A stretch of DNA of 62,047 bases from Candidatus Auribacterota bacterium. Lineage in GTDB: Bacteria > Auribacterota > Tritonobacteria > UBA1439. Every line of letters begins with the position of its first letter. The stretch's first letter is position 1. The translations under genes and the position numbers were made by a program. The stretch spans positions 1-62,047 of the forward strand of contig JAPLCX010000013.1 of assembly GCA_026392035.1 (NCBI GenBank). The letters run 5' to 3'. Below the pieces are notes generated by a model. That model was not told the origin of the DNA. It ran no database searches and saw only the letters and a list, made by a program, of their open reading frames with translations. Of the stretch, positions 35,067 to 44,205 are shown in pieces.

Positions 35067-35877
35067 ACTTCCATTTTGCGTCAAATAAAACATTCGCCAT
35101 GTCATACAATCCGGGAGGTTTTCCCACGATCCACTTCGCGGCACGCAGCGCACCGCGGGCAAACGCATCCCTCGAATGCGCTCGGTGGACGAGCTCCAGG
35201 CGTTCGCCGAGAGAGGCAAAGCTCACCGTGTGCTCGCCGACGACATCCCCCTGCCGGACCGCGTGGATCCCGATCTGTCCCCTCGGGCGCTCGCCTGTTT
35301 CGCCTGACCTGCCGTGGCACGCGAGCTCGCCGAGGTCTTTCCCCAGCGCATCCGCGACCGCCGCTGCCAGGCGCTTCGCCGTTCCGCTCGGGGCATCCTT
35401 TTTGAACCGGTGGTGCACCTCGACAATTTCCACGTCGTACTCCTCCCCGAGCGACCGCGCCACTTCAGCAGCGATCCTGAACAGCAGGTTCACCCCCAGG
35501 CTCATGTTCGGCGCGACGAGGCACGCGACCGTTCGCGAGGCGTTCTCTATCGCCTGCATCTCGCGCCCCCCCAACCCAGTGGTGCCTATGACAACCGGCT
35601 TCTTGAGAGCGCTCGCGGTTGCCGCATTCCGTGCGCTCGCCTCGTGCTGGGAGAAATCAACAACCACATCACCCGCAGATGCGGCGGCGGTGAGATCCGC
35701 GGTCACGGGGACACCGAGCCTCCCGGCGCCCGCGACCTCACCGGCATCCCTGCCCAGGCAGGGGTGCCCCTCCCGCTCGATCGCGCCCGCGAGGGTGATC
35801 TCCCCATCCTCGGCCGCGCACGCGATGATTCTTCTGCCCATCCGGCCGCACGCGCCGCACACGATCATCTTTATCAT
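35065..35877 (-). CDS. dapB: 4-hydroxy-tetrahydrodipicolinate reductase
   Basis: The 270-residue protein has the N-terminal NAD(P) loop VCGACGRMGRRI near 5-16, the GTTGLGG segment near 98-104, and the catalytic region EVHHRFKKDAPSGTAKRLA near 152-170. It reduces hydroxytetrahydrodipicolinate. Its C-terminus (DAKWK) reaches into the right arm of the GxxExxY element. It lies upstream of dapL in the lysine cluster. Confidence 0.95.
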   Translation of the reverse strand: MIKMIVCGACGRMGRRIIACAAEDGEITLAGAIEREGHPCLGRDAGEVAGAGRLGVPVTADLTAAASAGDVVVDFSQHEASARNAATASALKKPVVIGTTGLGGREMQAIENASRTVACLVAPNMSLGVNLLFRIAAEVARSLGEEYDVEIVEVHHRFKKDAPSGTAKRLAAAVADALGKDLGELACHGRSGETGERPRGQIGIHAVRQGDVVGEHTVSFASLGERLELVHRAHSRDAFARGALRAAKWIVGKPPGLYDMANVLFDAKWK

Positions 35878-35910
35878 CGTTACCCCCTTGATAACTAATG
35901 ACTTTAGAAC

Positions 35911-36021
35911 AAGTTAAAAGTTAAAACACAAAACTCAAAACTACAATTCAAAACGTAAAACCTTCACGTGCTTTTTAGTTTTGATTTTGGTTTTGCCTTT
36001 TTACTTTTGACTTTTTACTTT
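35911..36021. repeat. AGTTAAAAC / GTTTTGAC long imperfect stem
   Basis: AT-rich words GTTAAAAGTTAAAAC, CAAAACTC and CAAAACG on the left are mirrored by TTTTAGTTTTGATTTTGG and TACTTTTGACTTTTTAC on the right. It fills the spacer between dapB and dapA and ends at the dapA stop codon. Confidence 0.8.
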
Positions 36022-36888
36022 CTATACCAGCTTATAATCCTTGAGAATCCTCTCCAGCCTCGACCGGTTCTCATCGCTCATCTGGCAGAGGGGGAGGCGA
36101 TACTCCTCCTTGATCTTCCCCATCATGGCGAGTGCCGCCTTCACCGGGATTGGATTCGTCTCAACGAAGAGGATCCTGCTCATCTGGTAGAGCTCATAGT
36201 GGAGCGTCCGCGCCCCCTTGATATCCTTCTCGGAAAAGCCGGACACCATCTCCGCAACGGGGCCCGGCAGGATATTGGCTACCACGGAGACCACACCCTT
36301 GCCGCCGAGGGCCATGATCGGAAAGGTGAGGCTGTCGTCGCCGGAGAGCACGGCGATGTCACACTGTGAAATAATCTGGCTCACCTGCTCGAGGCTCCCG
36401 CTCGCCTCTTTGATGGCGACAATGTTCGGGAGCTTGGCAAGCGACGCCACCGTTTCGGGGGCTATGGAGATCCCCGTCCTCCCCGGGACATTATAGATGA
36501 CTATCGGGATATCCACTTCTTTCGCGAGATGCTCGTAGTGATACTGGAGGCCCCTCTGCGTGGGTTTGTTGTAATACGGGGTGATCACGAGGGCGCCGTC
36601 CGCGCCCGCTTCCTTCGCGTGCCCCGTCAATCTGAGTGCTTCGCGGGTGCAGTTGGAGCCGCTGCCCGCGATCACGGGAACTCTCCCGGCGACCTTCCCG
36701 ACGACAAACTCCACCACCTGGTCGTGCTCCTCGTGCGAGAGCGTCGCGGACTCTCCCGTAGTTCCGCACGGGAGGATGCCATTCGTTCCGCTGCGTATCT
36801 GGAACTCGATGAGTTCCGCGAGGGCCTCATAGTCAACCGCTCCTTTTTTGAACGGCGTCACCAGTGCCACGATTGATCCCGTGAACAT
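36022..36888 (-). CDS. dapA: 4-hydroxy-tetrahydrodipicolinate synthase
   Basis: The 288-residue TIM-barrel enzyme has GTTGESATLSHEEH near 41-54, the catalytic Tyr in IVIYNVPGRTG near 127-137, and the Schiff-base Lys in VAIKEASGS near 155-163. It condenses pyruvate with aspartate semialdehyde. It lies between dapF and dapB, with repeat arrays in both spacers. Confidence 0.96.
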   Translation of the reverse strand: MFTGSIVALVTPFKKGAVDYEALAELIEFQIRSGTNGILPCGTTGESATLSHEEHDQVVEFVVGKVAGRVPVIAGSGSNCTREALRLTGHAKEAGADGALVITPYYNKPTQRGLQYHYEHLAKEVDIPIVIYNVPGRTGISIAPETVASLAKLPNIVAIKEASGSLEQVSQIISQCDIAVLSGDDSLTFPIMALGGKGVVSVVANILPGPVAEMVSGFSEKDIKGARTLHYELYQMSRILFVETNPIPVKAALAMMGKIKEEYRLPLCQMSDENRSRLERILKDYKLV

Positions 36889-36916
36889 ATTGCACCCCCC
36901 CCTTTTAATTCTCTTT

Positions 36917-37243
36917 TAACCGCGGATTGGGCGGATTATGCGGATTAAAATATATCCTTAGTTATTTTGGCTCAACCCGGAATTTTGTGAATAATGCCCA
37001 CTTCTCATAATGCATAACAGATTACTCTGGAACAAGATACTACTAGTCAGATCTCTACATATACCCTCTCCCCCTGGAGGGAGAGGGCAGGGTGAGGGGG
37101 TTTCTATAAAAACCCGTTTCTCACCCCCACCTTTCCTCCCCCTTCACAGGGGAAGGGATGTGCCGCATGCTCTTGGGCTCACAAAATTCTGGGTTAAGCC
37201 GTTATTTTATCTTATCCGTGCAATCCGTGTAATCCGCGGTTAA
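36917..37243. repeat. Triple nested array (Russian-doll element)
   Basis: This 365-base gene-free stretch holds three array families inside one another. Outer arms are AACCGCGGATT/GGATT words at 36917-36952 and AATCCG words at 37211-37243. Middle arms (CTCAACCCGGAATTTTGTGA at 36971-36990 and its near-complement in 37175-37197) lie inside them. The innermost pair is CCCTCTCC and GGGTGAGGGG words with the opposite CTCACCCCC at 37063-37160. Each inner element sits close to the middle of the next. Confidence 0.85.
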
Positions 37244-37253
37244 TTTTTCTGTT

Positions 37254-38090
37254 TTATTCGTGTGTGAGTCGTTCGACTTCGATCTCACCGCAGAACACTT
37301 CGTCGGCAGGGCCGCTCATGAACACATGGTCGTCCGCAGCCCACCTGACCGTGATCTCTCCGCCACGGAGCCTCACGGTCACATCCCGCTGCGTCTTCGC
37401 GTTCAGGCAGCTCGCCACCGTCGCCGCGCAGGCCCCCGTTCCGCAGGCCATGGTCTCACCCGCGCCGCGCTCCCAGACCCGCATCGATATCAGCGCGGGC
37501 GAAAGGACCTTGACGAACTCCACGTTCACCCGCCGCGGGAAAAGCGAATCGGTTTCAATCTTGGGCCCGATATTCTCAACGGGACATCGCTCGAGATTTT
37601 CAACGTAGATCACGCAGTGCGGGTTCCCCATCGACACGCAGGTGATCCGCTGCCTACTCCCCCCCACCGTGACCTCGCGGTCTATGACGCGCCCCGAGAG
37701 GCGGACAGGGATCTCCTTCCCCTCCAGCACGGGGCACCCCATGTCAACCGTCACCAGGTCGCCTTCCACGCGAGGCCTGATGATGCCCGCGAGGGTCTCT
37801 ATTGCCTGTCCGTCTTCCCCCGAGAAACCGCGGGATGCCAGGTACCGGGCGAGGCAGCGGATGCCGTTTCCACACATCTCCACCTCGCCCCCGTCCGCGT
37901 TGAATACCCTCATCCGGCAGTCAGCCTTTTTCGAGGGCACGAGCACGAGGAGCTGGTCAGCGCCGATGCCTTTTCGCCTGTCGCAGAGTATCCGGATCAA
38001 TTCAGAATGTATGGGAACCTGATCTCTCATGCAGTCTATGAGTATGAAATCATTTCCGAGTGCCTGCATCTTGACAAATGGTATTTTCAT
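37254..38090 (-). CDS. dapF: Diaminopimelate epimerase
   Basis: The 278-residue protein has both catalytic Cys motifs: the first in MCGNGIRCLARYL near 72-84, the second in ACGTGACAATVAS near 215-227. NPHCVIY near 156-162 is the usual middle motif. It converts LL- to meso-diaminopimelate for lysine and peptidoglycan. It lies between lysA and dapA. Confidence 0.96.
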   Translation of the reverse strand: MKIPFVKMQALGNDFILIDCMRDQVPIHSELIRILCDRRKGIGADQLLVLVPSKKADCRMRVFNADGGEVEMCGNGIRCLARYLASRGFSGEDGQAIETLAGIIRPRVEGDLVTVDMGCPVLEGKEIPVRLSGRVIDREVTVGGSRQRITCVSMGNPHCVIYVENLERCPVENIGPKIETDSLFPRRVNVEFVKVLSPALISMRVWERGAGETMACGTGACAATVASCLNAKTQRDVTVRLRGGEITVRWAADDHVFMSGPADEVFCGEIEVERLTHE

Positions 38091-38100
38091 TTTAGTTTAA

Positions 38101-38284
38101 TCACAGATGAACACAGATACACACAGATAAAAAATTTTACTTTGTTTTTAACCACTGAAGTCACTGAAAAATTTTATTCTTTTTCAGTGTATTCAGCGCC
38201 CTCAGTGGTTATTCCCGACAATTTATACGCTTTCTTCGTGTCCTCCGTGCCCCTGCCTGCCGGCAGGCAGGTCCGTGGTGATAA
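38101..38284. repeat. Compound array with CACAGAT, CACTGA and CCGTGG words and palindrome copy 2
   Basis: The left outer arm has CACAGATG words; the inner pair (CCACTGAAGTCACTG on the left, TTCAGTG and CCTCAGTGG on the right) encloses an AT-rich loop; the right outer arm is CTCCGTG words interrupted by the 20-base palindrome at 38252-38271. The inner right arm through the palindrome is nearly the same as in the array at 16513-16684. Confidence 0.85.
38252..38271. repeat. 20-base perfect palindrome (copy 2)
   Basis: It is identical to copies at 16656 and 52513, and sits between CTCCGTGC-C and TCCGTGGTG exactly as copy 1 does. Confidence 0.9.
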
Positions 38285-38298
38285 TATATTCAATCGCC

Positions 38299-39555
38299 TC
38301 ACCGGAGAAACCGGGGGATCCGCTCGCCCCGCGTGAGATCGCGACAGCATTCCCGCTCCCTGATGAGCGCACACTCGCGCCCGTGGACGAGCACTTCCGC
38401 CGCGCGCGGCCTGGAATTATAGTTGGACGACATCGAAAAACCGTATGCCCCCGCACCCATGACGGCGAAGATGTCCCCCGGGCGGGGCTCCGGCATCGTT
38501 CTGTCCTTGCCGAGAAAATCCCCCGATTCGCACACCGGCCCCACGATATCGGCCATTACCCTCCCGCGCGTGCTCTTCCGGAGCGGCAGGATTTCGTGGT
38601 ACGCGCCGTACAGGCTCGGCCGGATGAGGTCGTTCATGCCGGCATCTACAATGACGAAATTTTTCACCGTCCCCCTCTTGAGATACAGCACTCTCGTGAG
38701 CAGGACCCCCGCATTCCCGACGATAAATCGACCGGGCTCCAGGATGAGGTGCAGGCCAAGCCCCCTGACCTCAGGGAGGACCGCCGCCGCGAACTTCTTC
38801 GCGGTCGCGGGGGTTTCTCCACGGTACACGATCCCCAGCCCACCGCCGATATCGAAGAACCGCAGCGGCACGCCCATCCCCTGCAGCTGCTGCACGAGCG
38901 GCCGCACCTTCCGTATCGCCTTTACGTAGGGACCCGTCTCGGTGATCTGCGACCCGATGTGCGTCTGGACCGCGATGGGGATAACGTGCTTCATACCCAT
39001 TGCCTTCTCATAGGCCGCACGCGCCTGTTCGAGGTCCAGGCCGAATTTATTCTCCGCCCTACCGGTCGTTATGTAGCGATGCGTGTGCGGGTCAACATCC
39101 GGATTGATGCGCAACGCCACGCTCGCGATCTTCCCGAGGCGCTTCGCAACCCGCTCGATCGCGTTGAGCTCGCCCAGCGACTCAACGGTGAGGAACAGAA
39201 TCCCCCTCTCCAGCGCCCGGGCAATCTCCTCCTCGGTTTTGCCCGCCCCCGCGAACACGATTGTTCGAGGGTCCGCTCCCGCCATGAGCACCCGCGTGAG
39301 CTCTCCCCCCGACACCACGTCAAAACCCGCTCCGGCGCGCGAGAGCGCCCGGCAGATCGCGATATTGGAATTTGATTTAACCGAGTAGCAGATGAGGTGC
39401 GGGATGGATTCGAATGCGCCGTCGAGGCGCTGGTAGTGCCCCATCAGGGTCGCGTGGCTGTACACGTAGAGGGGGGTCCCGAACTCCCGCGCGATCCTGT
39501 CAAGGGGAGCATCCTCGCAGAAGAGCCGGCTGTTGCGGTACGTAAAATCATGCAT
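38299..39555 (-). CDS. lysA: Diaminopimelate decarboxylase
   Basis: The protein (418 aa from the ATG at 39555) has the PLP lysine in ICYSVKSNSN near 56-65, GFDVVSGGEL near 76-85, the HIGSQ motif near 189-193, and the catalytic region VGPVCESGDFLGKDR near 330-344. It makes lysine from meso-diaminopimelate. Its start overlaps the end of argH by eight bases, so lysine and arginine genes are physically coupled. An upstream in-frame start would lie deep in argH and is less likely. Confidence 0.95.
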   Translation of the reverse strand: MHDFTYRNSRLFCEDAPLDRIAREFGTPLYVYSHATLMGHYQRLDGAFESIPHLICYSVKSNSNIAICRALSRAGAGFDVVSGGELTRVLMAGADPRTIVFAGAGKTEEEIARALERGILFLTVESLGELNAIERVAKRLGKIASVALRINPDVDPHTHRYITTGRAENKFGLDLEQARAAYEKAMGMKHVIPIAVQTHIGSQITETGPYVKAIRKVRPLVQQLQGMGVPLRFFDIGGGLGIVYRGETPATAKKFAAAVLPEVRGLGLHLILEPGRFIVGNAGVLLTRVLYLKRGTVKNFVIVDAGMNDLIRPSLYGAYHEILPLRKSTRGRVMADIVGPVCESGDFLGKDRTMPEPRPGDIFAVMGAGAYGFSMSSNYNSRPRAAEVLVHGRECALIRERECCRDLTRGERIPRFLR

Positions 39556-40936
39556 TGCGCATCCCCAGTTTTTTCTTCCACATCCGTAGCGCCTTCGAAA
39601 CCTCAGCCGGAGCGGTTGAACCATCCGACTTCTTCCGCGTCACGCCGGTTCCTGGGCAGAGCAGCTCGAGCGCGCCCCTGTCAAAAAGGGCGGAGCAGGA
39701 GCGGAGCTCGGTGAGGGTCAGCGCCTCGAGCCGCTTCCCCCTGTGGATACACTCTGCCACCAGCTTCCCGATGAGGCGGTGGGCCTCGCGGAACGGGCAC
39801 CCTTTCGTGACAAGGTACTCGGCGAGGTCCGTCGCCTGGCTGAAGTCGCCCTCCAGCGATCGCCGGATCTCAGCGCGGCGGAACCTGATCCTCTCCCACA
39901 GCCCCGCCATGATCGCGAGGCATCCCCTGAGCGTCCCCGCGGCGTCGAAGAGCGGCTCCTTGTCCTCCTGCATGTCCCTGTTGTAGGAGAGCGGCAGCCC
40001 CTTCATCACGGTGAGGAGCGACACGAGCGAACCGAAGAGCCTCCCGCTCTTCCCGCGCACGAGCTCCGCGACATCGGGATTCACCTTCTGCGGCATAAGT
40101 GATGAACCGCTGCAGTACGATAGATCGATCTCAATAAAGGCGAACTCCCTGCTCGCCCACCGCACAATCTCTTCCGCCATCCGCGAGAGGTGGACGCCGA
40201 TGATGGCCCCCGCCGCCAGGAACTCGAGCGCAAAATCCCTGTCGCTCACCGCGTCAATGCTGTTCGTGCAGAGAGAGTTAAAACCGAGGAGTTTCGCAAC
40301 ATACTTCCTGTCAATCGGCAGGCTCGTGCCCGCGAGCGCGCCGGCGCCGAGCGGCATCATGTTGACGCGCTCCCGGCAATCCAGGAGCCTGCCCGCGTCC
40401 CGCTGGAGCATCTCCACGTAGGCGAGCAGGTGGTGCGCGGCGATCACCGGCTGCGCGTGCTGGAGGTGCGTGAAGCCCGGCATGACGACATCTTTGTTCT
40501 CCCATGCGACATTCACGATATTCTTCTGGAGCAGCCTGATGCATGCGAGGATCGCGCCTATCTCGTCCCTGAGGAAGAGCCTCAGGTCAAGCGCCACCTG
40601 GTCATTCCTGCTCCGCGCGGTGTGGAGCTTGTCCGCGACCGGCCCGATGAGCTTTTTGAGTCTCGTTTCCACCGCCATGTGGATATCCTCATGCTCAGTC
40701 CCCGGTTTAAAGCTTCCTCTCCTGATCTCACCTCTCACCTTCTTCAAACCAGCGCTGATCTTCTTGCACTCTGCCGCTGAGATCAATCCCTGCCGCTGAA
40801 GCATCTCGACATGCGCGAGGCTCCCCCTGATATCATGCTCGAACAATTTTTGGTCAAAACCGATGGAGGCCGTGAACCGCTCCACCTCCGGCGCCATCTC
40901 CTTATCGAATCTCCCCGCCCAGAGTTTTTGGGTCAT
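39548..40936 (-). CDS. argH: Argininosuccinate lyase
   Basis: The 462-residue fumarase-superfamily enzyme has the HTARSRNDQVALDLRLF motif near 105-121, TAxPxA-like HLQHAQP near 157, and the signature GSSLMPQKVNPD near 278-289. It splits argininosuccinate into arginine and fumarate. It is the last arginine gene of the cluster and overlaps lysA. Confidence 0.96.
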   Translation of the reverse strand: MTQKLWAGRFDKEMAPEVERFTASIGFDQKLFEHDIRGSLAHVEMLQRQGLISAAECKKISAGLKKVRGEIRRGSFKPGTEHEDIHMAVETRLKKLIGPVADKLHTARSRNDQVALDLRLFLRDEIGAILACIRLLQKNIVNVAWENKDVVMPGFTHLQHAQPVIAAHHLLAYVEMLQRDAGRLLDCRERVNMMPLGAGALAGTSLPIDRKYVAKLLGFNSLCTNSIDAVSDRDFALEFLAAGAIIGVHLSRMAEEIVRWASREFAFIEIDLSYCSGSSLMPQKVNPDVAELVRGKSGRLFGSLVSLLTVMKGLPLSYNRDMQEDKEPLFDAAGTLRGCLAIMAGLWERIRFRRAEIRRSLEGDFSQATDLAEYLVTKGCPFREAHRLIGKLVAECIHRGKRLEALTLTELRSCSALFDRGALELLCPGTGVTRKKSDGSTAPAEVSKALRMWKKKLGMRNA

Positions 40937-40975
40937 TTCTTGCCCTTTCCTAGTAAAACTAATGCATCCAACTTC

Positions 40976-41491
40976 TCACCTTCTTCTCACCTTAAAATGC
41001 GAGGCTATACTGATTCTATTTACCGTATTGTCTTTACCAAATACCACTCTCACTGTTCTTTCCTGTCTTCCCTGCTTTCTATAGTATGTCCATGAATTAT
41101 CACGAGGCGCGTTATCGGGAACTCCCAATTTTGCTTGCACAGCCTTTGCCGTGTCTCCGATATAAATTCCCTCGACCTCCCCCCGGTATCTCTTTGTGAC
41201 AGCGATTTCAAAAATTACATTCCTTATCAAGAAGAATGAAAGTCCCTTTTGATCGTAATACCAATATTCATTTCGAGTTCGGGGGTCATCGCGGAAACCA
41301 GGCCGTGGTTGATTTTTTGCGATCCGATCAGGGTTGCCATATACGCTTCGCGCCTGTGCAGATCGATCACCCAGGGATACCTTCAACCCTTCCGATGACT
41401 TGTCCTCTTTTACCCCTGCTTCAAGAAGACTCACGATCAGGCATAGAGAGAGCCAACCAAGAACTGCTCCAGCCGCTACGGGATACCTCAT
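40976..41491 (-). CDS. Envelope protein of unknown function between argG and argH (171 aa)
   Basis: The family is not recognised. From the ATG at 41491 (GAGAG upstream) residues 1-25 form a hydrophobic signal or anchor (VAAGAVLGWLSLCLIVSLLEAG). The rest has two halves of similar feel: an YGNPDRI phrase followed by WYYDQKGLSFFL, then LGVPDNAP followed by WTYYRKQG and a strand pair. This pattern of G-x-P-D near a YY strand recalls BamE/SmpA-like repeats. It interrupts an otherwise biosynthetic cluster. Confidence 0.6.
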   Translation of the reverse strand: MRYPVAAGAVLGWLSLCLIVSLLEAGVKEDKSSEGLKVSLGDRSAQARSVYGNPDRIAKNQPRPGFRDDPRTRNEYWYYDQKGLSFFLIRNVIFEIAVTKRYRGEVEGIYIGDTAKAVQAKLGVPDNAPRDNSWTYYRKQGRQERTVRVVFGKDNTVNRISIASHFKVRRR

Positions 41492-41571
41492 GGGCACATC
41501 TCTCACAACATGCTCCCGCTCAACGCAATTTGGTCGTCGCAGCGTCTCCGCTGGAAAAACAAACACACTAT

Positions 41572-41604
41572 CTGCTTACTACTTAGCGCTTACTGCTTAC
41601 CGCT
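41572..41604. repeat. CTTACTGCTTAC word array overlapping the argG stop
   Basis: Words CTGCTTACTACTTAGCG and CTTACTGCTTACCGC are tandem. On the minus strand this reads GCGGTAAGCAGTAAGCG, and the TAA in the second word is the argG stop codon. No opposing arm is seen. Confidence 0.65.
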
Positions 41605-42792
41605 ATTTTTAAGCATCGCCTGTATCCTCAGCCTCAACGCGTTGAGCCGTATGAAGCCGGTCGCATCTCCCTGATTATACACCCTGCTGGCCTCGAAGGT
41701 GGCGTGCTCGTGGCTGTAGAGCGATTCGGGCGAGCTCCGTCCGACCACGATGCAGTTGCCCTTGTAGAGCTTCAGCCTGACGCGCCCGGTCACGTTGGCC
41801 TGGCTCTCCTCGATCGCGGCTGTGAGCATCCGCATCTCCGGCGAATACCAGAACCCATTGTAAATCAGCGATGCGAAGTACGGGATGAGCGAGTCTCGCA
41901 GGTGCATCACCTCGCGGTCCATGGTGATCGATTCGATCGCGCGATGGGCGACATGGAGGATCGTCCCGCCCGGCGTCTCATAAACGCCGCGGCACTTGAT
42001 GCCGACGAAGCGGTTCTCAACGATATCCACCCTCCCGATCCCATTCCTGCCACCGAGCCCGTTGAGATGGGCGAGCAGTTTCGCGGGGGTCATCTTCTTC
42101 CCGTCAACGGACACCGGGACGCCGCGCGCGAATCCTATCTCGACGTACGTCGGCTTGCCGGGAGCCCGCTCCGGCGAAACGCTGAGCACAAACATCCGCT
42201 CATCCGGCTCCCGGTCCGGGTCCTCGAGAATTCCTCCCTCGAAGCTTATGTGCATGAGGTTGCGGTCGCTGCTGTACGGTTTCTCCTTCGTCACCGGGAC
42301 GGGGATACCGTGTTTCCGCGCGTACTCGATCAGCTCCTGGCGCGAACCGAGACTCCACTCGCGCCAGGGCGCGATGACCCTGAGCTCGGGGGCGAGCGCC
42401 GCGTAGGTGAGCTCGAAGCGGACCTGGTCATTCCCCTTGCCGGTGGCGCCATGGGCCACGGCGGATGCCTTCTCCCTCCTCGCGATCTCCACCTGTTTTT
42501 TCGCGATGAGGGGCCTCGCGATGGACGTCCCCATGAGGTATGACCCCTCGTACACCGCATTTGCCTTGAGGACGGGGAACACGAAATCCCGCACGAACTC
42601 CTCGCGCAGATCCTCGACGTACACCTTGCCCGCGCCGGTGTTCAGCGCCTTCTGTTTAATGCCGTCCAGCTCCTCTTCCTGCCCGAGATCCGCCACGTAG
42701 GCGATCACGTCCAGCCCCTTCTCCTGCTGGAGCCACTTGAGTATCACCGAGGTATCGAGCCCTCCCGAATAGGCGAGCACCACCTTGTCCAT
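41590..42792 (-). CDS. argG: Argininosuccinate synthase
   Basis: The 400-residue protein has the ATP pyrophosphatase loop [12 protein letters not shown] near 7-18, the [13 protein letters not shown] motif near 115-127 and the LYKGNC region near the end. It condenses citrulline with aspartate. The last codons and the stop lie within a CTTAC word array (its final residues GKQ are repeat-encoded). It is followed upstream by argD without argF between. Confidence 0.96.
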   Translation of the reverse strand: MDKVVLAYSGGLDTSVILKWLQQEKGLDVIAYVADLGQEEELDGIKQKALNTGAGKVYVEDLREEFVRDFVFPVLKANAVYEGSYLMGTSIARPLIAKKQVEIARREKASAVAHGATGKGNDQVRFELTYAALAPELRVIAPWREWSLGSRQELIEYARKHGIPVPVTKEKPYSSDRNLMHISFEGGILEDPDREPDERMFVLSVSPERAPGKPTYVEIGFARGVPVSVDGKKMTPAKLLAHLNGLGGRNGIGRVDIVENRFVGIKCRGVYETPGGTILHVAHRAIESITMDREVMHLRDSLIPYFASLIYNGFWYSPEMRMLTAAIEESQANVTGRVRLKLYKGNCIVVGRSSPESLYSHEHATFEASRVYNQGDATGFIRLNALRLRIQAMLKNSGKQ

Positions 42793-42861
42793 GTATCCTC
42801 CTATATATTAATAATCCCAGCGTGACACATAAAAACAAAGTTAGCTAAAGCAACTCTTTAG

Positions 42862-42913
42862 CACCTGGTTTCTCTGATTAACCTGAAAGATCAGAGTAAT
42901 CAGATTATTCAGG
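42862..42913. repeat. GCACCTG / CAGGTGC array between argD and argG
   Basis: GCACCTG and TCTCTGATTA on the left are mirrored by TAATCAGATTA and CAGGTGC on the right, with an inner CTGATTAACCTG/CAGAGTAATCAG repeat. It occupies the place where argF often lies in arginine operons. Confidence 0.65.
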
Positions 42914-42943
42914 TGCCAAATATTTAAACTCCTACACAGTAAA

Positions 42944-44197
42944 TCACCGGCCTGCGCGCACAATTGCAGCGAACACCTCATCCACAATCTTTATCGCGCG
43001 GTCTATCTCCTGTTTCTTCACGGTCATGGCGGGCATAAGGCGGAGGACGTTATCACCGGTTGAATTGGTGAGCATCCCCCGCTTCAGGCACTCCGCTACC
43101 ACCATTGTGCCGTCGATGCCGAGGCGCATGCCCAGCATCAGTCCCTCGCCGCGGACCTCCTTGATAAAAGGGTATCGCCCGGCCAGGCGCTCCATCCGCG
43201 CGCGGAGGTAGCGCCCCATCCGCCTCACATTCTTGAGGATCCCCTCCTTCTCAATCGCCTCGAATGTCGCGATCCCCGCGGCGCAGGCCAGCGGGTTCCC
43301 GCCGAATGTCGAGGCGTGCGTGCCCGGCTGGAGTATATCGGCGTACCTAGCCGCCGCGAGCATCGCCCCTATCGCCACACCCCCGCCCAGCGTTTTGGCG
43401 AGCGTCATTACGTCCGGCGTGATACCAAAGTGCTGGTAGGCGAAATACTCCCCCGTCCGCCCCATCCCCGTCTGCACCTCGTCCATGATCAGGAGGATCC
43501 CCCGCTCGTCGCAGAGGCGCCTGAGCGCCACGAAGTGCCCAGAGGGAGCCACGACGATTCCTCCTTCTCCCTGGATCGGCTCGATCATCACGGCACAGGT
43601 TTTTTCGCTCACCGCGCGGGAGAGCGCCCCGATATCCCCGAAGGGCACGTGGCGGATGCCGGGCAGGAGCGGGCCGAATCCCTGCTGGTATTTGGTCTGG
43701 CCCGTCACGGTCACGGTCGCGATCGTGCGGCCGTGGAACGAATTCAGCATCGAGATGATCTCATAGCGCCCGCGCTTCTCCCCCGCCTTCCGGGCGAGCT
43801 TCAGGGCGGCCTCGTTCGCCTCCGCGCCGCTGTTGCAGAAGAAGCACTTGCCCGGGAACGCATGCTCGACGATGAGCTCCGCCAGGCGTCCCTGCCGAGG
43901 ATTAAAGTAGATATTGGGCACGTGAAGGAGCTCCCGCGCCTGCTCCACCACGGCGCGCACCACACGGGGATGGCAGTGCCCGAGGCCGCTCACGGCATAA
44001 CCAGGGAAAAAATCGAGGTACTTCTTCCCCTCGCTGTCCCAGAGCCACGAACCTCGACCGCGGACAAGGACAAGGGGGGTTCTCCCATACGAGGGGATCA
44101 CGTAGCGCGCGTAGGCGCCCAGTGTCGCATCGGACGCCGAACGGCGCGCGCGTTTCCCGGCCGTAGCCACTTTCCGCCCTGTGATTTTTTTTCGCAT
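42944..44197 (-). CDS. argD: Acetylornithine aminotransferase
   Basis: The protein (417 aa from the ATG at 44197, GAGG six bases upstream) is a class III aminotransferase with the cofactor motif FFCNSGAEANEAALKLAR near 105-122, LLIMDEVQTGMGRTG near 220-234, and the PLP Lys in TLAKTLGGGVAIGA near 251-264. A basic N-terminal tail of about 25 residues is unusual. It makes N-acetylornithine. It begins eight bases after argB ends. Confidence 0.92.
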   Translation of the reverse strand: MRKKITGRKVATAGKRARRSASDATLGAYARYVIPSYGRTPLVLVRGRGSWLWDSEGKKYLDFFPGYAVSGLGHCHPRVVRAVVEQARELLHVPNIYFNPRQGRLAELIVEHAFPGKCFFCNSGAEANEAALKLARKAGEKRGRYEIISMLNSFHGRTIATVTVTGQTKYQQGFGPLLPGIRHVPFGDIGALSRAVSEKTCAVMIEPIQGEGGIVVAPSGHFVALRRLCDERGILLIMDEVQTGMGRTGEYFAYQHFGITPDVMTLAKTLGGGVAIGAMLAAARYADILQPGTHASTFGGNPLACAAGIATFEAIEKEGILKNVRRMGRYLRARMERLAGRYPFIKEVRGEGLMLGMRLGIDGTMVVAECLKRGMLTNSTGDNVLRLMPAMTVKKQEIDRAIKIVDEVFAAIVRAGR

Positions 44198-44205
44198 ACC
44201 GATCC

